From NCBI GenBank assembly GCA_024449915.1, contig JAMZAV010000051.1, positions 1,922,001 through 1,986,000 of the forward strand: a DNA stretch of 64,000 nucleotides. Direction: 5' to 3'. The DNA comes from Sweltsa coloradensis (Eukaryota > Arthropoda > Insecta > Plecoptera > Chloroperlidae). Positions 1 to 12,479 of the stretch are shown here, piece after piece. Within the stretch, counting starts at the first letter, position 1. Each line of letters starts with the position of its first letter. Under the pieces are notes generated by a model, which worked only from the letters and a program-made list of their open reading frames with translations, searched no databases and was not told where the DNA came from. The translations under genes and the position numbers were made by a program.

Positions 1-115
1 GTCACAACACAGCACAACCAGTGAGGGGGCTTCCCTCCTAGACTCTGGTGCTTGGGCGACAAAAGAACCATGTCTTACCCTGGATTTGAACCAAGACCCG
101 TGGCAACGAGAGAGG
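1..115 (-). repeat. tRNA-related SINE-like repeat, copy 1 (cut by window edge)
   Basis: This stretch is nearly identical to 30698-30803 and related to 30522-30606. Read on the minus strand it contains GGTTCAAATCC, which matches the Pol III B-box consensus of tRNA genes, so the family is probably a tRNA-derived SINE. No full cloverleaf is visible and the left part is outside the window. Confidence 0.6.
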
Positions 116-346
116 CTGCCCTACTATTGTGACTGGGATTCGAAAACGAAAGGAAACAAGACTACAATTTGCAAGCTCTTGGCTATAGCACAGGTACACG
201 TGCTATATTAGCTCTTGGCTGCAGATGAAGAGGTTGAAGGAAAAGACGAGTAGGGTCTAACAGGTTCATCACCTGCTAGGCCCCCCCAGCAGGACAAGGA
301 GTCACACTTGTTAGGAACAAGGAAACACGGACCCACCAGAGGGTCC

Positions 347-368
347 ATATATATATATATATATATAT
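347..368. repeat. (TA)n microsatellite
   Basis: A run of alternating T and A about 22 bases long. The surrounding 116-659 shows no coding exon that I can support. Confidence 0.9.
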
Positions 369-659
369 GTCAACTTATCACAAGCAGCCTCCTACGATTT
401 TTAGGTAAGCTAACAAACTCCTTTATCCTTTTCCCACTCATTCAATAATCCAGCCAATAGGCCTCTACTATTACATACATCATCAAACTGTTGGGTAAGT
501 TAAGTACTTGTGTCAAATAAGTAAATGGCTATGACTTTTTGCTATATATAATTTGTGGCTTTGTTTACCCTTCAGTTCAACATCATTTGTTTAATTGTTG
601 TAGTAAAGTGTTAATAGACTTGATGAAATTGCACCATTGAAACTTTGAAGGATTCGGGT

Positions 660-1066
660 CAGTGGGGGACACAGGGAGGGGGGACGGTGAGGCGATCGCC
701 CCCCCCCCATGATTCTTTACAAATGAAATATATTATTCCAGAATATTGGTGGGATGTTATTGTGCACGCTACAGCAGGGCACAAACTGTTGAGCTACAAG
801 GACTGCTTGGTTTCAGCACGTTTGCTGTGAATTGTAAGCTCAACATGACGACAAAACAAATTGACGCACACAAACTACATTGTTTTGGTATTGCCCACCA
901 CTTTTTTCTAAAACGCACCAAATGCACTCAAAAACTTATTTAAAAAAAATTGCCTATGGCACAATTAATGGGGGCTCTGCCCCCCATACCCCCGTGCCTT
1001 TCCCACGGATGTGCATGAACGCGCAAATCGCCCCCCCCCCATGATTATGTCCTAGATCCGCCACTG
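660..1066. mobile_element. hAT-type non-autonomous element (407 bp)
   Basis: The ends are imperfect inverted repeats: CAGTGGGGGACACAGG on the left, and on the right the reverse complement of CAGTGGCGGATCTAGG (12 of 16 match). They are flanked by ATTCGGGT (652-659) and ATTCAGGT (1067-1074), an 8-bp target duplication with one mismatch. Ends starting CAGTGGCG with 8-bp duplications are typical of hAT transposons. G- and C-runs lie near both ends. No transposase is encoded, so it is a MITE-like derivative. Confidence 0.8.
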
Positions 1067-1305
1067 ATTCAGGTTACGCAAATCCGAGAGGAGCTGGAAC
1101 CGAATCCATATTGTCCTACCCGATATGTTATCCTATCACACAGTCGGCTTCATCAAGTCGAGCTTAAAACAAGACGACCCCATGAGATGCTTGCATAGTT
1201 CTGTCAAGCGGTGGAATTCACCCTCTTCTTTTTCATTTCATAGTAAATAGTAAATACCTTGTAGCACAGAGATGAGGAATTCACACGTGTCTTGTTTCAT
1301 TTCAG

Positions 1306-1466
1306 GTGCCGTTGATGCAGCTTTAAAGACTTCTATACATCTTATTGAGTTTGAGCACATCCTAGACTCGAAGGCAGTGTTTGCTCTCTTGGCTCTAACC
1401 AGCGCCTCTTGTAAGGCTTTCGAGACTTGTTCCAAGGCATTCATCAAGTTAGATAGCATATGGCCT
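1306..1466 (+). CDS. WDR35: WDR35 exon A (TPR-like tail)
   Basis: The acceptor is TTTCATTTCAG at 1295-1305 and the donor is GTAGGT from 1467. The exon starts with two bases completing a codon, apparently GGT (Gly), and ends in phase 0. It encodes the block containing LLALTSASCKAFETCSKAF. Confidence 0.88.
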
Positions 1467-3670
1467 GTAGGTATATTGTGATAACGATAATATGCAAATA
1501 ACTCAACCAGAGACTAAGTCATGACATATGATCAAGATAACATCGTAAAGATGAACGTTTCAACCAAAAGAAGCCTTATACTACATAAACTCATGGGTAA
1601 TAGTTATTAGGACAGTGTAGGCCCTACTATTAGTGACTGAGAGCTGTGTAAAACTCACTTGCCCTGAATAGTGCTGGGCTAAACTGTTGTCTTCATTTGT
1701 GATAAAGTATATTTGAATATGGACACTGGACAAGGTACTTATCACTTCTCTACCACCATTGTATTCAATGCCAAGTGAATAATAAGTTCTTGCTACCATA
1801 CCTTATGTTTTATTATCAATGAGGTGTGCCAGTCTTACTGCTTTCTGATCTTGACTTTGAAACAATCTATGTAGTAAGTGGCATCAATGAAAATAAATGG
1901 AAATTCAAGTGGTGTTCACCAGTCTTGAGGTGGAACACGTTCCTTTTCTTACGCTTTTAAGCAGAAGTAACTTAACTTTTCAAAGTTCCCTTTTTTGGGG
2001 AACTTGCTCAAGACTGGTGTTGTTGCACAATAACTAGGGCTGTGAACGGGTACCTGGGCACCCGGGTACCCGCCCGTTGATAATAGCCCGGGTAATGAAA
2101 TGAGTCGTCGGGTACTCGTTTGACCGTTTTTCGTCTCAAATTCCGCTCAATTAACGCGGCTGCCGGTCAGGCTTGCACTCGTCGGCGCGCAGCGGCGGCA
2201 GTAAGTGATTCGTCATTAATACGCGCTCGTATTTCGTCCGTCGAGCTCCAGTGAGTGACGTCACCAACACGCTGCGCGCGCACCCCTATTCATCGTAATC
2301 GCCGATAAGTGACTGGCGGAGATATTTATGCATTCCGGCAACATCAATTCCTAATGAATGTGCATTTTCAACAGCTGGACATTAGAAACGAGCATCTCTG
2401 GCGCCCGAGACCGTCGACATGTTCACGTTTATGAGAACATGCGTGTTAAAGTGATGACCTGTCAATATAAAGTAGATAAATTAGCCTACTGAATTCACTT
2501 TTTTTTTTTTGGTAATCGTAAAAAAATCTTAAAATTTCGTAATTTTGGGTACCCGGGTACCCGCCCGTAAGATCGACGGGTACCCGGGGAAGCATTTTTA
2601 CCAATTTGCACAGCCCTAACAATAACCCCCCTCCCGTCCTCCCTGCATTATTATAACCACTTCTTTTCCATAATCGACATCATACATCAAGTATGTTTAA
2701 TGATGATGGCAGCTGTTTATTATTTATATGTTGTATGGTTTATATTTCAGGAAGAAACGTCTTCATTGTTCAAACTAAGGTTAGCAATTTTTTCCAAGTA
2801 TCCTGCAAAAAATGCAAGAGTTGCTCGATCCGAATGCACAAACTGTGAAACTATGATTCTGGACACGTAAGTAGTAATACCAACTGTATTTCTGCATGAT
2901 AATATACTAGGCATCTATTTTAGTTTGAGTTGAAGCATCACTTTCATAGCAATATGTAGTTACATGTCAATTATGATGGCTATGGCCACGTGTAGCAGCA
3001 CTGTCGTCAACTCTCTGACCACCGTTTCAGGAAAATATAGCTCTGTCACAAATGCGCTCTAAAACTACGTTAAAAAATTAGAACAATTTTAAAGCGTACT
3101 GGCATGTAACTAGTATTTATTGCTAGTTAGTGCTCCTACGGTTTAGTAAACAAGGCCGTTTAGGCTGAGACTTATCAACCTTGTTTTATGAATATACTAT
3201 GTGTCTCTCAAGTCTCACGCAATTACCTACCACCAATCATGAAAGTTTGTACGTAAATCTCTCATGAAAGTATCCTGTCCCCAACCACAAACACTAACCC
3301 AGTCAATATGCATCTACCGGTATGTAAAACCATAAAAGGTAATACATACTATTCATCGATGCTTGTAGTGGGCTGTATTTTATGTCTGATGCATCTTGTT
3401 CGTTAGTGCAGATGGTGTACTGAGCTTCTAATTGTAATCATCCAGAGTATTTGTCGTGTTAACCACTCATGTTAATCTACTATGTATTCAATGTTCAGGT
3501 GCAATCCATGCTCAAGTTGCGGCATGAAGTTTAAGGTGTGCATGGTCACTGGCCGACCAATAATGAACCTGGTGCAGATGTGGACTTGCGCCACGTGTAA
3601 GAACAACGCCATCAGTGCGGATGTTGTACTCAGGCGATCTTGTCCCATCTGCCGTACATCGATGCTGTGA
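1306..3670 (+). CDS. WDR35: WD repeat protein 35 / IFT121, C-terminal exons (5'-partial)
   Basis: Three exons (1306-1466, 2751-2866, 3499-3670) join in frame and encode the C-terminal end of an IFT-A subunit, which acts in retrograde transport inside cilia and in entry of membrane proteins into cilia. The first exon carries AVDAALKTSIHL, then FALLALTSASCKAFETCSKA and FIKLDS, the TPR-like tail block of WDR35. The last two carry a cysteine-pair zinc-ribbon: CTNC, CNPC, then CMVTGRP, then WTCATCKNN and CPIC, ending in SML and a TGA stop at 3668-3670. WDR35 is normally about 1,200 residues; only about 150 are here, and all WD40 repeats lie left of the window. Identification is from remembered family motifs. 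WDR19 and IFT122 have similar zinc-binding tails, but the ETCSKAFIKL block points to WDR35. Confidence 0.88.
2035..2618. mobile_element. hAT-type MITE (584 bp) inside a WDR35 intron
   Basis: The ends are TAGGGCTGTG and CACAGCCCTA, a perfect 10-bp inverted repeat, flanked by a perfect 8-bp target duplication ACAATAAC (2027-2034 and 2619-2626). Just inside both ends are clustered GGTACCCG/CGGGTACC words, which could serve as subterminal transposase-binding repeats. The GC-rich core at 2140-2290 has no long open frame. It interrupts the intron between the first two WDR35 exons seen here. Confidence 0.88.
2751..2866 (+). CDS. WDR35: WDR35 exon B (start of zinc-ribbon)
   Basis: The acceptor is TATATTTCAG (ends 2750) and the donor GTAAGT starts at 2867. 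Phase 0 in, two bases carried out. It encodes a helix (KLRLAIFSKYP) followed by the first cysteine pair, CTNC. Confidence 0.85.
3499..3670 (+). CDS. WDR35: WDR35 terminal exon (zinc-ribbon and stop)
   Basis: The acceptor AG is at 3497-3498. The first base completes the Thr codon from the previous exon. The exon encodes CNPCSSCG, CMVTGRP, WTCATCK and CPIC, then stops at 3668-3670. A candidate AATAAA polyadenylation signal lies at 4206-4211. Confidence 0.88.
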
Positions 3671-6491
3671 TCTCGCCCGTTTGTGTAATCGACAAGGTTT
3701 ATTAGTCCGTCCATGTAATGTAGACCTAATGATACACGTTATCCGTCCAAATAATTGCGTTGTAACTTGTAAGTATAACATAATGTTATTGATCTCAGAA
3801 CAAGCATTGAAATGAAATGATATTTAACATCTTCAGTATTCTTATGAGAAAGCTAACTTGTCTCAAGTAGTACGTAGTACTATATGATTGTAAATAGATT
3901 TTGTAATTGCTGTTTATCTTTGGAGTTTAAGCCTTTTTGTCCAACTCATTAGGTTTATTAGTAGGCCCTACATAATAAGTAACTTAATAGTATTGTAAGG
4001 ATTTTCAAAGTTGAGGAAACTTATTTTAGTTATTATTTATTGTTACTTCCATGACATTTTTATTTTAAATCACTATGTCTACTATTGTATATCATGTAGA
4101 TCTGTGCCGGTACTATTGTGTTAAAACTATTCCTAATTTATGGTTTTAAAAAATGATCCGTCCATTGTTGGTATTGAAAAAAAAATTACAAATTAAAATC
4201 AGGAAAATAAACTTGTGAATCTCAAAAAAGAAAATGTACACATCCCCCTCCATGGTATAAAACAGTAACAGAAATGACCAATTTCTTGCTAGGGGGCCAG
4301 ACTTTACATTTCTGTTAGAAGAATCTGTTCAAGATAGTTTTTATTCATGTGTGCTCAAGTTTATTTGGTTTACAAGTGCTCAACCCAACACCAACCATTG
4401 TATGCTTAGTTTTGTCAGTAATGCAATGACTTAGTAGTTATCTCAAAATTTTGATTGACGTGTTTCCAAGAATGTTGTTTTTAATACTAATTAATTAGAG
4501 ATGACATTGGGTACCCACTTAATCTAGTTACCCAAATCCTTACTGGATTTCAATCTTGTTTGTGCCTGTTTTTGATAAATTGAGCATCACCAAACTGAAA
4601 CATTGCATATTTTTATAGTGAATGAAATCATATAGCCCTGAAAACCATACAACAGTTCAAATGTGTGACTCGCATATTACCTAGATGACATTTACATTCC
4701 CAAACGTTTCCAATGTTTTAGCTTGTTGATGTTGCTCAATTCAACCAAATGTTGATATATTTGAACTGCAGGTTAGTTTCTATGACCACAACATTTTATT
4801 CCTATAAGTTTGCTGGTTTGTTAATGTTCTATGGACACATTGTGACTTGTTTGTCCTTCAGTTGTTTTAACATGTTTTTTGTTGTAGTAGAGTGTTGCTA
4901 GTAGCCTAAAAGAAATGACACAATTTCAACTAGTTGGCAGACACGGAATATTTTACTAACCAACGTCGTCCAAATAGCAAAAATACTGTATACTAATAGG
5001 AATAACTTCGCTATTAATATGGTATACTCCCCGAATATAACACAGGCAGAGTTAGCGAACAAAAAACCTGGTGGTAAGGCTTGGAACTAGAGCCAAGCAC
5101 CAGTCAGTGTTGCCTGCCATAGAATAATAATTAACAACTCCACTGAACTATAAAAAACAAGTTGGTGGTACTGGTGCTGGTGGCGCGGCGGTGGGTTGGC
5201 CTAAAACTTAATCAAAATTGTTCGCCCATATCTCCCGTCACTAGACCGTTTTAATATTGAGGCTATTCCTCTTACAGTATTAATTGCTAATAGTAATGAA
5301 ACATATCACAAATAAAATATTTTATTAACTTTTATTGAAGTGATTTAACTTTTGAGTTTTAAGTTAATGTGGAAGAGATCTGTGTTAAGTTACAGTTAGT
5401 TAAGAGTACAGAAACCAGTGTGTCTTCACCTTTGACATAAATGCTTATTGACTATTTAAAGTTAGACTATGCAAATACATACGTATAAGATTGTTTACAC
5501 GGTTGCTATTTTATTACACGAGGAAAAGTAAATAAAATTGTTCAATTGTCTACCGGCCCAATTACATTTTGTTGATTTCAAATTAGATGTCTAGATCTAT
5601 AATTTATCCTTCTCCAATGTCAATGTTACACGCGGTACATTAATTCCTATCTTTAATAATATATGCTGCATGCGAAATAATCCATAATGCTGGTTTTTGT
5701 TTACATAACCATTTTGAACAAAAAAGATTACATGTTATTTTGCGGGCCATCATTTTACAAAACATGGTGGTACACCAGGACTAGACTAGGACTATTGTTG
5801 CCATTAGCCCTAAGGGCTAGTAGCCAAAAGAGTTATTTTTGACCACTGTATGAGTTTATTGCATTGCAGTAGCATATTGGATCATTATATTGGAAATATA
5901 ACAAATAATTACAATGGAATTCAAAATTCAAATACTGTACTACCAACAATTTAGTAACATTGAATATTACTGGTTCACATCACTAATAGTAATGGGTAAA
6001 GTAACCACTACGTGAACTCTCTCCTAGAATTATAAAATAAAATTGAGAACATAACGTTTTGGAAGTTCTTGAGAGTAATGTAGAGGAAACCGTTATGATC
6101 CAATAAAGGTAATAAAACTCCCAACAGGTACTTCTTAAAAATGAACTATTATTCAGTGTTCAAAACAATTCTGGAGCAATCTACAAATCATAAAAAAAAA
6201 AAATACCATTCTGCACTATAGGACTGCTGGTAATCATCTTCTCTAATGCCCTCATTTGCATTATGCCATCATGTTAGATCTAGTAAATCAGTAGATATGT
6301 GATTCTCTTTCCTCTTTCTTCATGCTGTTAAGCATTGTGTAATGCTCCCTGACCAACCCTGTACATGTATACCAGTGGCGCTCCAGACCTAAGGTACTGT
6401 GGGGCTGCAGCGCCGCCCAAATTAGCGAAAACAAAAATGCACTGTATTTCTTAGTTTTGACCGTAAAGAATAAATTAACACAATTATTATT
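3671..6491. other. 3' flank of WDR35, no gene seen
   Basis: AT-rich DNA. The first part is probably the WDR35 3' UTR, up to about 4206-4230. I see no exon, RNA gene or clear element in the rest; short open frames here have no splice or family support. Confidence 0.5.
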
Positions 6492-7743
6492 AAGGTGACC
6501 AGACGTACCGGTTTGACCGGTACAGTACCGTTTTCTGAACACTTGTACCGGTGTCCAGAGAGACTGGTTAAAATGTTGTATTTGTACCGGTTTGCAATTT
6601 TGGAGGGGAAATGTCCCGGTATTCAGTCAACTGTACCATGTGGAAAGATAATGTTTCACGTGAAAAAATACTCTCCTCGGATAAATACTAACAGTTATAA
6701 CATTGAAATAGTTCTTCCATTTCAAAGAAAATAATTCATTTTCTCTAGGGATGTGCTAGTATTATTCAATGATTTTGGTGCAGGTGCCGGGTCGCGCTCG
6801 AGCGTGAAAACGTAAACATCGTTATCTATTCTTGGCGTTACCTTACCAACCCTGAATATGCACAATACTAATCTCAGTCTCTGATACAAATTTGTGTTCT
6901 CTTTGGAAGTTCTGAACTTTTTTTTACACAAAAAATAAAAATATGTCACAATAATGTTTGAATCACCATTTTCATGTAATACCACTTATACTACCGAATT
7001 ATGTCATAGCCTAGCCCTAATAACATTTTTGCTTGATCATTAAAATGATCTAAATTATAGACATATCAAAATTTTTTTGGCCAAAAATAAAACTAATATT
7101 GAACATTAAAAAAAAAAATGTTCAAAGAGTAACAGTGAAATTTAAAAAAGGACTAATTACTCGGACTCGATACTAGACTAGAGTTATTTAAAGACTCTGA
7201 CTCGACTCCAATTAAAAAATCAGGACTTGCACACCTCAATTTTCTCAATCATTATTTGCATTGATTTTGTTTAAAGATAATGAAAAATCAAAATGTAATA
7301 ATCATGCAACTGAACTACGTTTTTGATTTATTACATACCGACACTAATTATTTCGTTGTGAAGACAAAATGTATTAAAAGTTATAACATGCATAAATTCG
7401 ATGCATTTTAAATTATCTTTGTTATTATTGATTAGAATTTCATTAGAATGATGCCCACATCAATACATTACACGCATTATTTTCTGCCGAGTGCTTGTAT
7501 GTTTTTTTGTACAATCACTTTTTAAGCCACTAGATAAAGATTTTATGATTACAAAAATGTACACATTAAAACCATTTTTAATTCATATTTTCATGTCAGA
7601 AAGCCGTTTTCTGGGTTTGACCAAATATATCTCGAAATAAAATTTGCCTCCAGCGGGTGGGGCTCTGCCCAGACCGAATGTCCGGATCAATACTATTTAA
7701 CCTTAGTTGTCCCGGTTTGTAACTTTCAAAATATGGTCACCTT
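6492..7743. mobile_element. DNA transposon relic with AAGGTGACC/GGTCACCTT ends (1252 bp)
   Basis: The ends form a perfect 9-bp inverted repeat followed by related CCGGTTTG-containing subterminal sequence on both sides. The 10 bases AATTATTATT occur directly outside each end (6482-6491 and 7744-7753). Alternatively the outer TTAA on both sides is the duplication, which would suggest a Kolobok or piggyBac relative; the two readings cannot be separated by eye. No transposase frame is visible. Confidence 0.65.
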
Positions 7744-8056
7744 AATTATTATTCCATGTTGGATGGTATATTATATTGCTTTTGTGCACTTTAATTGAAC
7801 ATTACATTTGCAAAGGCCAATGCTCTGCAAATTTTGCAGTTACAGTTGCTCTGTGCCTCGTGCTGTGATAAAAACAGCACACATCACAGCTCTCCTGGCC
7901 TAGAGACCCTGGATAATTTAACTACGTTAATCGAGACCACGAACCTATGCTCACATGTTAAAATTTCAGTGAGCTCTCCGCCATTGAAATGTAACGTTAT
8001 CTACGTCCAAAAATATGTAGGCTAACTGGATGTAGGTTGGACAGATCAATTTCAAA
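7744..8056. other. No feature recognised
   Basis: A short open frame at 7795-8025 has no recognisable motif and no splice context that I trust. I see nothing else here. Confidence 0.4.
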
Positions 8057-8545
8057 CCATTTTTTGGATGAGCGAAGCAAAGACTTCAATTTCACTGACC
8101 CCTCAAAAAATTTAGCTCCAATATTTTTATTTATTTTTATTTATTTTTTGTATTTTTGTCTGTTTGTTAGCTAACTACCAGGCAAACGGCATATCCGATC
8201 TTGATGAAAATTGGATGGGACCTTCGAAATCTCTGAACTTAGAGGTGTATTGTTTTTGGGTACAATCGAAGAAATATTTCTCATGAATATCGTACTTTTA
8301 CGATTTTTTTCTATTTTTAGTGCGATATTTTCGTGACATTTAGGCCGATTCTGACCAAACGGGTGAGGTTACAACGTTCATATTTTACATGGGCAAAGGT
8401 TATGGTGCTGTAGTACCTTTTGAAAGAAAAAGTTGAAAAGTATCCAGAATCCATAGAAATAAAGGTTTTATTATGAGTTTTTTGAAATGAATAACAATAA
8501 TTAACAAGTAACTATAGAAACTTGACAACAATCACCTACAATGCG
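8057..8545 (+). repeat. Dispersed repeat family R2, copy A
   Basis: It begins GGATGAGCGAAGCAAAGACT and ends near GACAACAATCACCTACAAT. The same sequence recurs inverted at 14367-15408. The family includes an invariant stretch around AAATATTTCTCATGAA and no coding frame. Termini and class are not clear, so it is called only a dispersed repeat. Confidence 0.75.
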
Positions 8546-9294
8546 TTCATAAAGCAATCTTCGGGCCTACAGATATTTGACATTCTAATTACCCTAGCAA
8601 TTATAGTACTTTATAAAAATTATTCTAATTTAACAAAAATGATTTTGCAATGGAACTTGAAGAAATAAAGAGATCCCACGCATACTAATTTTTTTAAAAA
8701 AAGCTTATTCATCAACGCGATGGGACTTAAGCGTTTTCCTAGCATATTCTAATAGTTTGCCTGAGACATAGGGCTACACCTAATTTTAATCATGGGTAAT
8801 ATTAAAATGTGACAATATTATTTCATCCATTATTAATGAATATTATCTCATTTATCTGTAAAGTGCAACTGTTTATATTCAACATTGTAGTTTGTTGTTT
8901 GACTTACTTTTGTCTTCCCTTGGTCACAGGCCCGCAGCCTTATAGCACATCATAATAGATTGGAGGGTACCGTAAGCATGACTAATCTATCTTTGCGGTG
9001 AGTGTAATGTATTTATTATCTGTGCTTATAGTTATGTTCTGGTGAAAATTTGCTAGGAACCATTGAGTGTACTAAGCGGTGAGCCCATATAAAATCCAGT
9101 TTGCGGTACATATTCGGATAAAGTGGCATTATCCTGGCCAAGTGGTCTCGGCCCCCGAGCCAATTTCTTTATCCTTCCGAGGGGTACAACACTGGTAAAA
9201 TTACGGTCGCGGCGCGCTCTCATTTCCACAGCATACCTGATCTGGCCTCATCAGATCTGGCAAGTGAGCCTCTAGTCCACCCGAGGAGTGAGTC
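8546..9294. other. No gene; locally GC-rich block at 9080-9294
   Basis: The first half is plain AT-rich DNA. From about 9080 the composition becomes clearly richer in G and C, with TCAGATCTGG-like words, leading into the inverted-repeat element that starts at 9295. No open frame is convincing. Confidence 0.4.
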
Positions 9295-10746
9295 TATACG
9301 CGTTTCCAAGCAAAGGGGTTGCTACCTGGTGGCGAAAAATGAAACTGTCCGATCAGTGATAGGCGGAGGAGCGCGCTATGTGCTTACCTGAAGAACACAT
9401 GTCATTCCGCGTTTGTCACTTATAAATATGTACAATCACAGGTACATTGTCGTTGCTCTCCCAAAATGTTGTTAATTGATAATCAAAAGTATGGGGGTGC
9501 ACCAAAATGATAAAATCGCTCTCCAATATGCGGGATTTGAGACCATGTCCACCAGAATAATATTACTATATTCAGACCTACGCCCCATGCACCCATGAGA
9601 CACCGAGAATGGCATTTGTATCCATATTACAATGCTCTAATTGTAATATCATAATAAATTATTGGTATTTATAGGCTATATACTAAATATAGGCTAACAG
9701 GGTACGATAAATAAATCAAATTCAATCCGTCAAGAATGTTCACAACTCATAGTAAACCCACACATACAGTATCGCTCGCTTCTTATGGCACTTTTAATTG
9801 AGATATACTTCTCTAGTTTTATTATGATAATTTAATATGAATAAAGTCATAATAATAATAACAAAACTATAACAAAAATAATAATAATTGTATTTGGGCT
9901 TATGCACAAGTCCCAACTCCTTTTCTACCTTATATAATTAATGTAGGCCTACATATACCGTTTACCGTCATTGTTCATTTATTACTCAATGTTATACATA
10001 ATATCATAAAAAATACGATTTATATTATTACAATAGAATAAGTATAATGATATGACCTACAAGATTTTAAAGCTGTCTGCAGAATGACGTGGCATGCCAT
10101 TGTTGACATACAAAACAATAATAAAAATAGGCCATCAGCTATTCAATAGGCCTACTTTATAAAATGTATATTTAAAAAAAAAAAACAGAAGTCCTAAGTG
10201 TATAGAAGATAAATATATATGTAGGCCAACTCCGATTGCGTTTACATTGTAAAACGATGTAGAAAACGTGCAAAACAAGTGTAGGGCTATAATTTGCTAG
10301 AAGTTCTTTTGATTTTTAGATATCAAGTAAATTATTGAAACTATTAGTATTGGTGGGCAACATTTAATGGCAAAATATCATTGATCTTCATCATTCAACA
10401 TTATTTGACACACTTGTTTCTGTATTTAATAGTTTAACAGAGTGGTTTGTTCTTTTCGAGCTAATATCATCAAATAATCTCAATTATTTGTTGTAATTTA
10501 AAATGCCATTAAATCCCCGTTTTTAATAAAGACGATCCCCAAAACTTACGAATTTTACTAATAAAATACGTGGACGATATGACATAATCAACAATGTTTT
10601 CGCAAATGATCAGAAATGCAACAAAAATCAAGTTGAACCTATAACTGAATATACAGCGCTCCCGTAAGCAGCTCGCCTCTATCACCGATCGGTCCGACAT
10701 GTTGCGTTTTAGTGCTGCCATCTATCTTTGCTTGGAAACGCGTATA
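9295..10746. mobile_element. Terminal-inverted-repeat element with long arms (1452 bp)
   Basis: TATACGCGTTTCCAAGCAAAG at 9295-9315 recurs inverted at 10726-10746. Similarity continues inward for about 100 bases on each side (shared GTCCGATC.GTGATAG). The TA at each outer edge would suit a Tc1/mariner-type target duplication, but TATACGCG is itself partly palindromic. A 70-residue minus-strand frame starts inside the right arm (10509-10721) and matches no family I recognise. Confidence 0.6.
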
Positions 10747-10865
10747 CCCCCATAAACTGCACAGAGAATGAAGGTATAGAGACCTGTCACTCGCGAGTAG
10801 GCCCTGCTAGTTCTGGTGTACTGTGTGGTGTGGTTTAATAAAAGGTATTGTAATAGTATAATAAA

Positions 10866-10866
<1 letters not shown>

Positions 10867-10931
<65 letters not shown>
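10867..10931. repeat. (TAA)n microsatellite
   Basis: About 21 uninterrupted TAA/ATA triplets. Confidence 0.95.
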
Positions 10932-10932
<1 letters not shown>

Positions 10933-12479
10933 TATTGTATATTTAGCTAGTACCTACTGAAAGTTATTAATTACATTTTGTACACATATTATAATGAACA
11001 GAAAGTACATAAAACCATTGTAGACTTGCATACTAAAGAGTCAACAACAAGAACAGTAAAAGCAATATTACCTAGGTACTAAAAAGATAATAATTAACGA
11101 ACTAAAGAAATGTATAATCACATTTATGTAACTATTCCTAATATTATACTTAGGGTATTCTATTTTAAAACATCTTGCATCTTTATCCTAAGAGATTTCC
11201 TTTGGTAATTTATTGAATAATTGTCTTAATTCCTAAATAAAAAATAGATTTAAGACCTAATTTGCATGGTTCCCATTTTCCAATTGTACCACGTATCAGC
11301 ATTTCTAGTGTAATGTTCATGTACTTCACTCACGTTCAAAACTGTATCACTTTTAATTTTATACATAAATATCATAACTTAGCTGTATGTGCTGTATATT
11401 GGTGTACCAATATACAGCGGCTTTGTAATTGCTTGCAAGCGGAGTCAGCGGAAACAATCTCCGCTCTGGCTTTGCTTACAAGTAATTCCATACACCCAGC
11501 ACAAAAAGCAGAAAGATTTTGGGACAGTTTATTAAGCGAAGTCATCAGCTTAATATTGGTACATGGCTTATATATTAGGTGTATGTAATGTACATACTAT
11601 ATAGAACGGAAATTATTTTATCTCGTTTGCAAATTAGAAACCCTACCGAAGTTCCTCCGCCAGACCCGAGCTTGTCAGCTGTTGTTGTACTCGTATCACA
11701 CACGAGTTTTGCAAATCAAATGTGATTTTTTTTTATTCCTGTTTAATATTTATGCATGCGCGTAAGTAATAAGCAATAAAGTACACATATATTTACATAT
11801 AAATTATTATACATATTGTCAAAATAAATACTTTTGGCAAGGTATGCTAAACCTAAAAATCACAGATTTAAATGTCCCGCTCGAATGCCCAGATGTGGCG
11901 ATTCTTGCACCAGCGGATATCATATCCAATTCTTCTCACAATAGCAAAGAAATACAAATATTTTTATTTAAATAAATATAAATCTTTATACATCAACATA
12001 AAATAAAAAACCAGAGAAGACAACAAGCGAAAGGGATAATACTATATACTGTAGAACAACAACAACAACAACCATACAAATTTACCTTTTTGATAGTGTT
12101 TTGACTCTAGTAGGAATGGTAGGAATTGTATTGTCCAATCAGGATGACGCCTTTGGAGTCATGGATTGTGATTCGGTTTCCTGTTCCGGTTTATGGTCGT
12201 TCGTTATTTTGGGTAGGCCTAGTCCGTGGTTGGCTTCAACTTTCACAAAATATTTACGCACACATTTTGAGTTTAAGTGAAGTTGTCGTTGGTTTTTCAG
12301 GTAGGTCGTTCCTGAGTTTTCTTTCACTAGTCGTGGTATAAAAGTAGGTAGATTGTGGTGTCGAAAAACATTTTCTTCACAATTCCATGTCGATAAGGTC
12401 CACTCTGGGGCATTGACATTACGTGGAATTGGGCTAAGCCAATGTTGTTTTCTTTTTAACTGGGCTATGATATGGTCAA
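10932..12479. other. No gene recognised
   Basis: AT-rich DNA with one 108-residue open frame (11262-11588) that has no recognisable domain, signal peptide or exon boundaries. Several 60-70 residue frames around 12126-12341 overlap on both strands and look like chance. Confidence 0.4.

Noticed and set aside
370..500. Upstream WDR35 exon ending at GTAAGC (402) or GTAAGT (495)
   Set aside because: The preceding codons do not resemble the expected WDR35 block before AVDAALKT, and the carried base does not fit.
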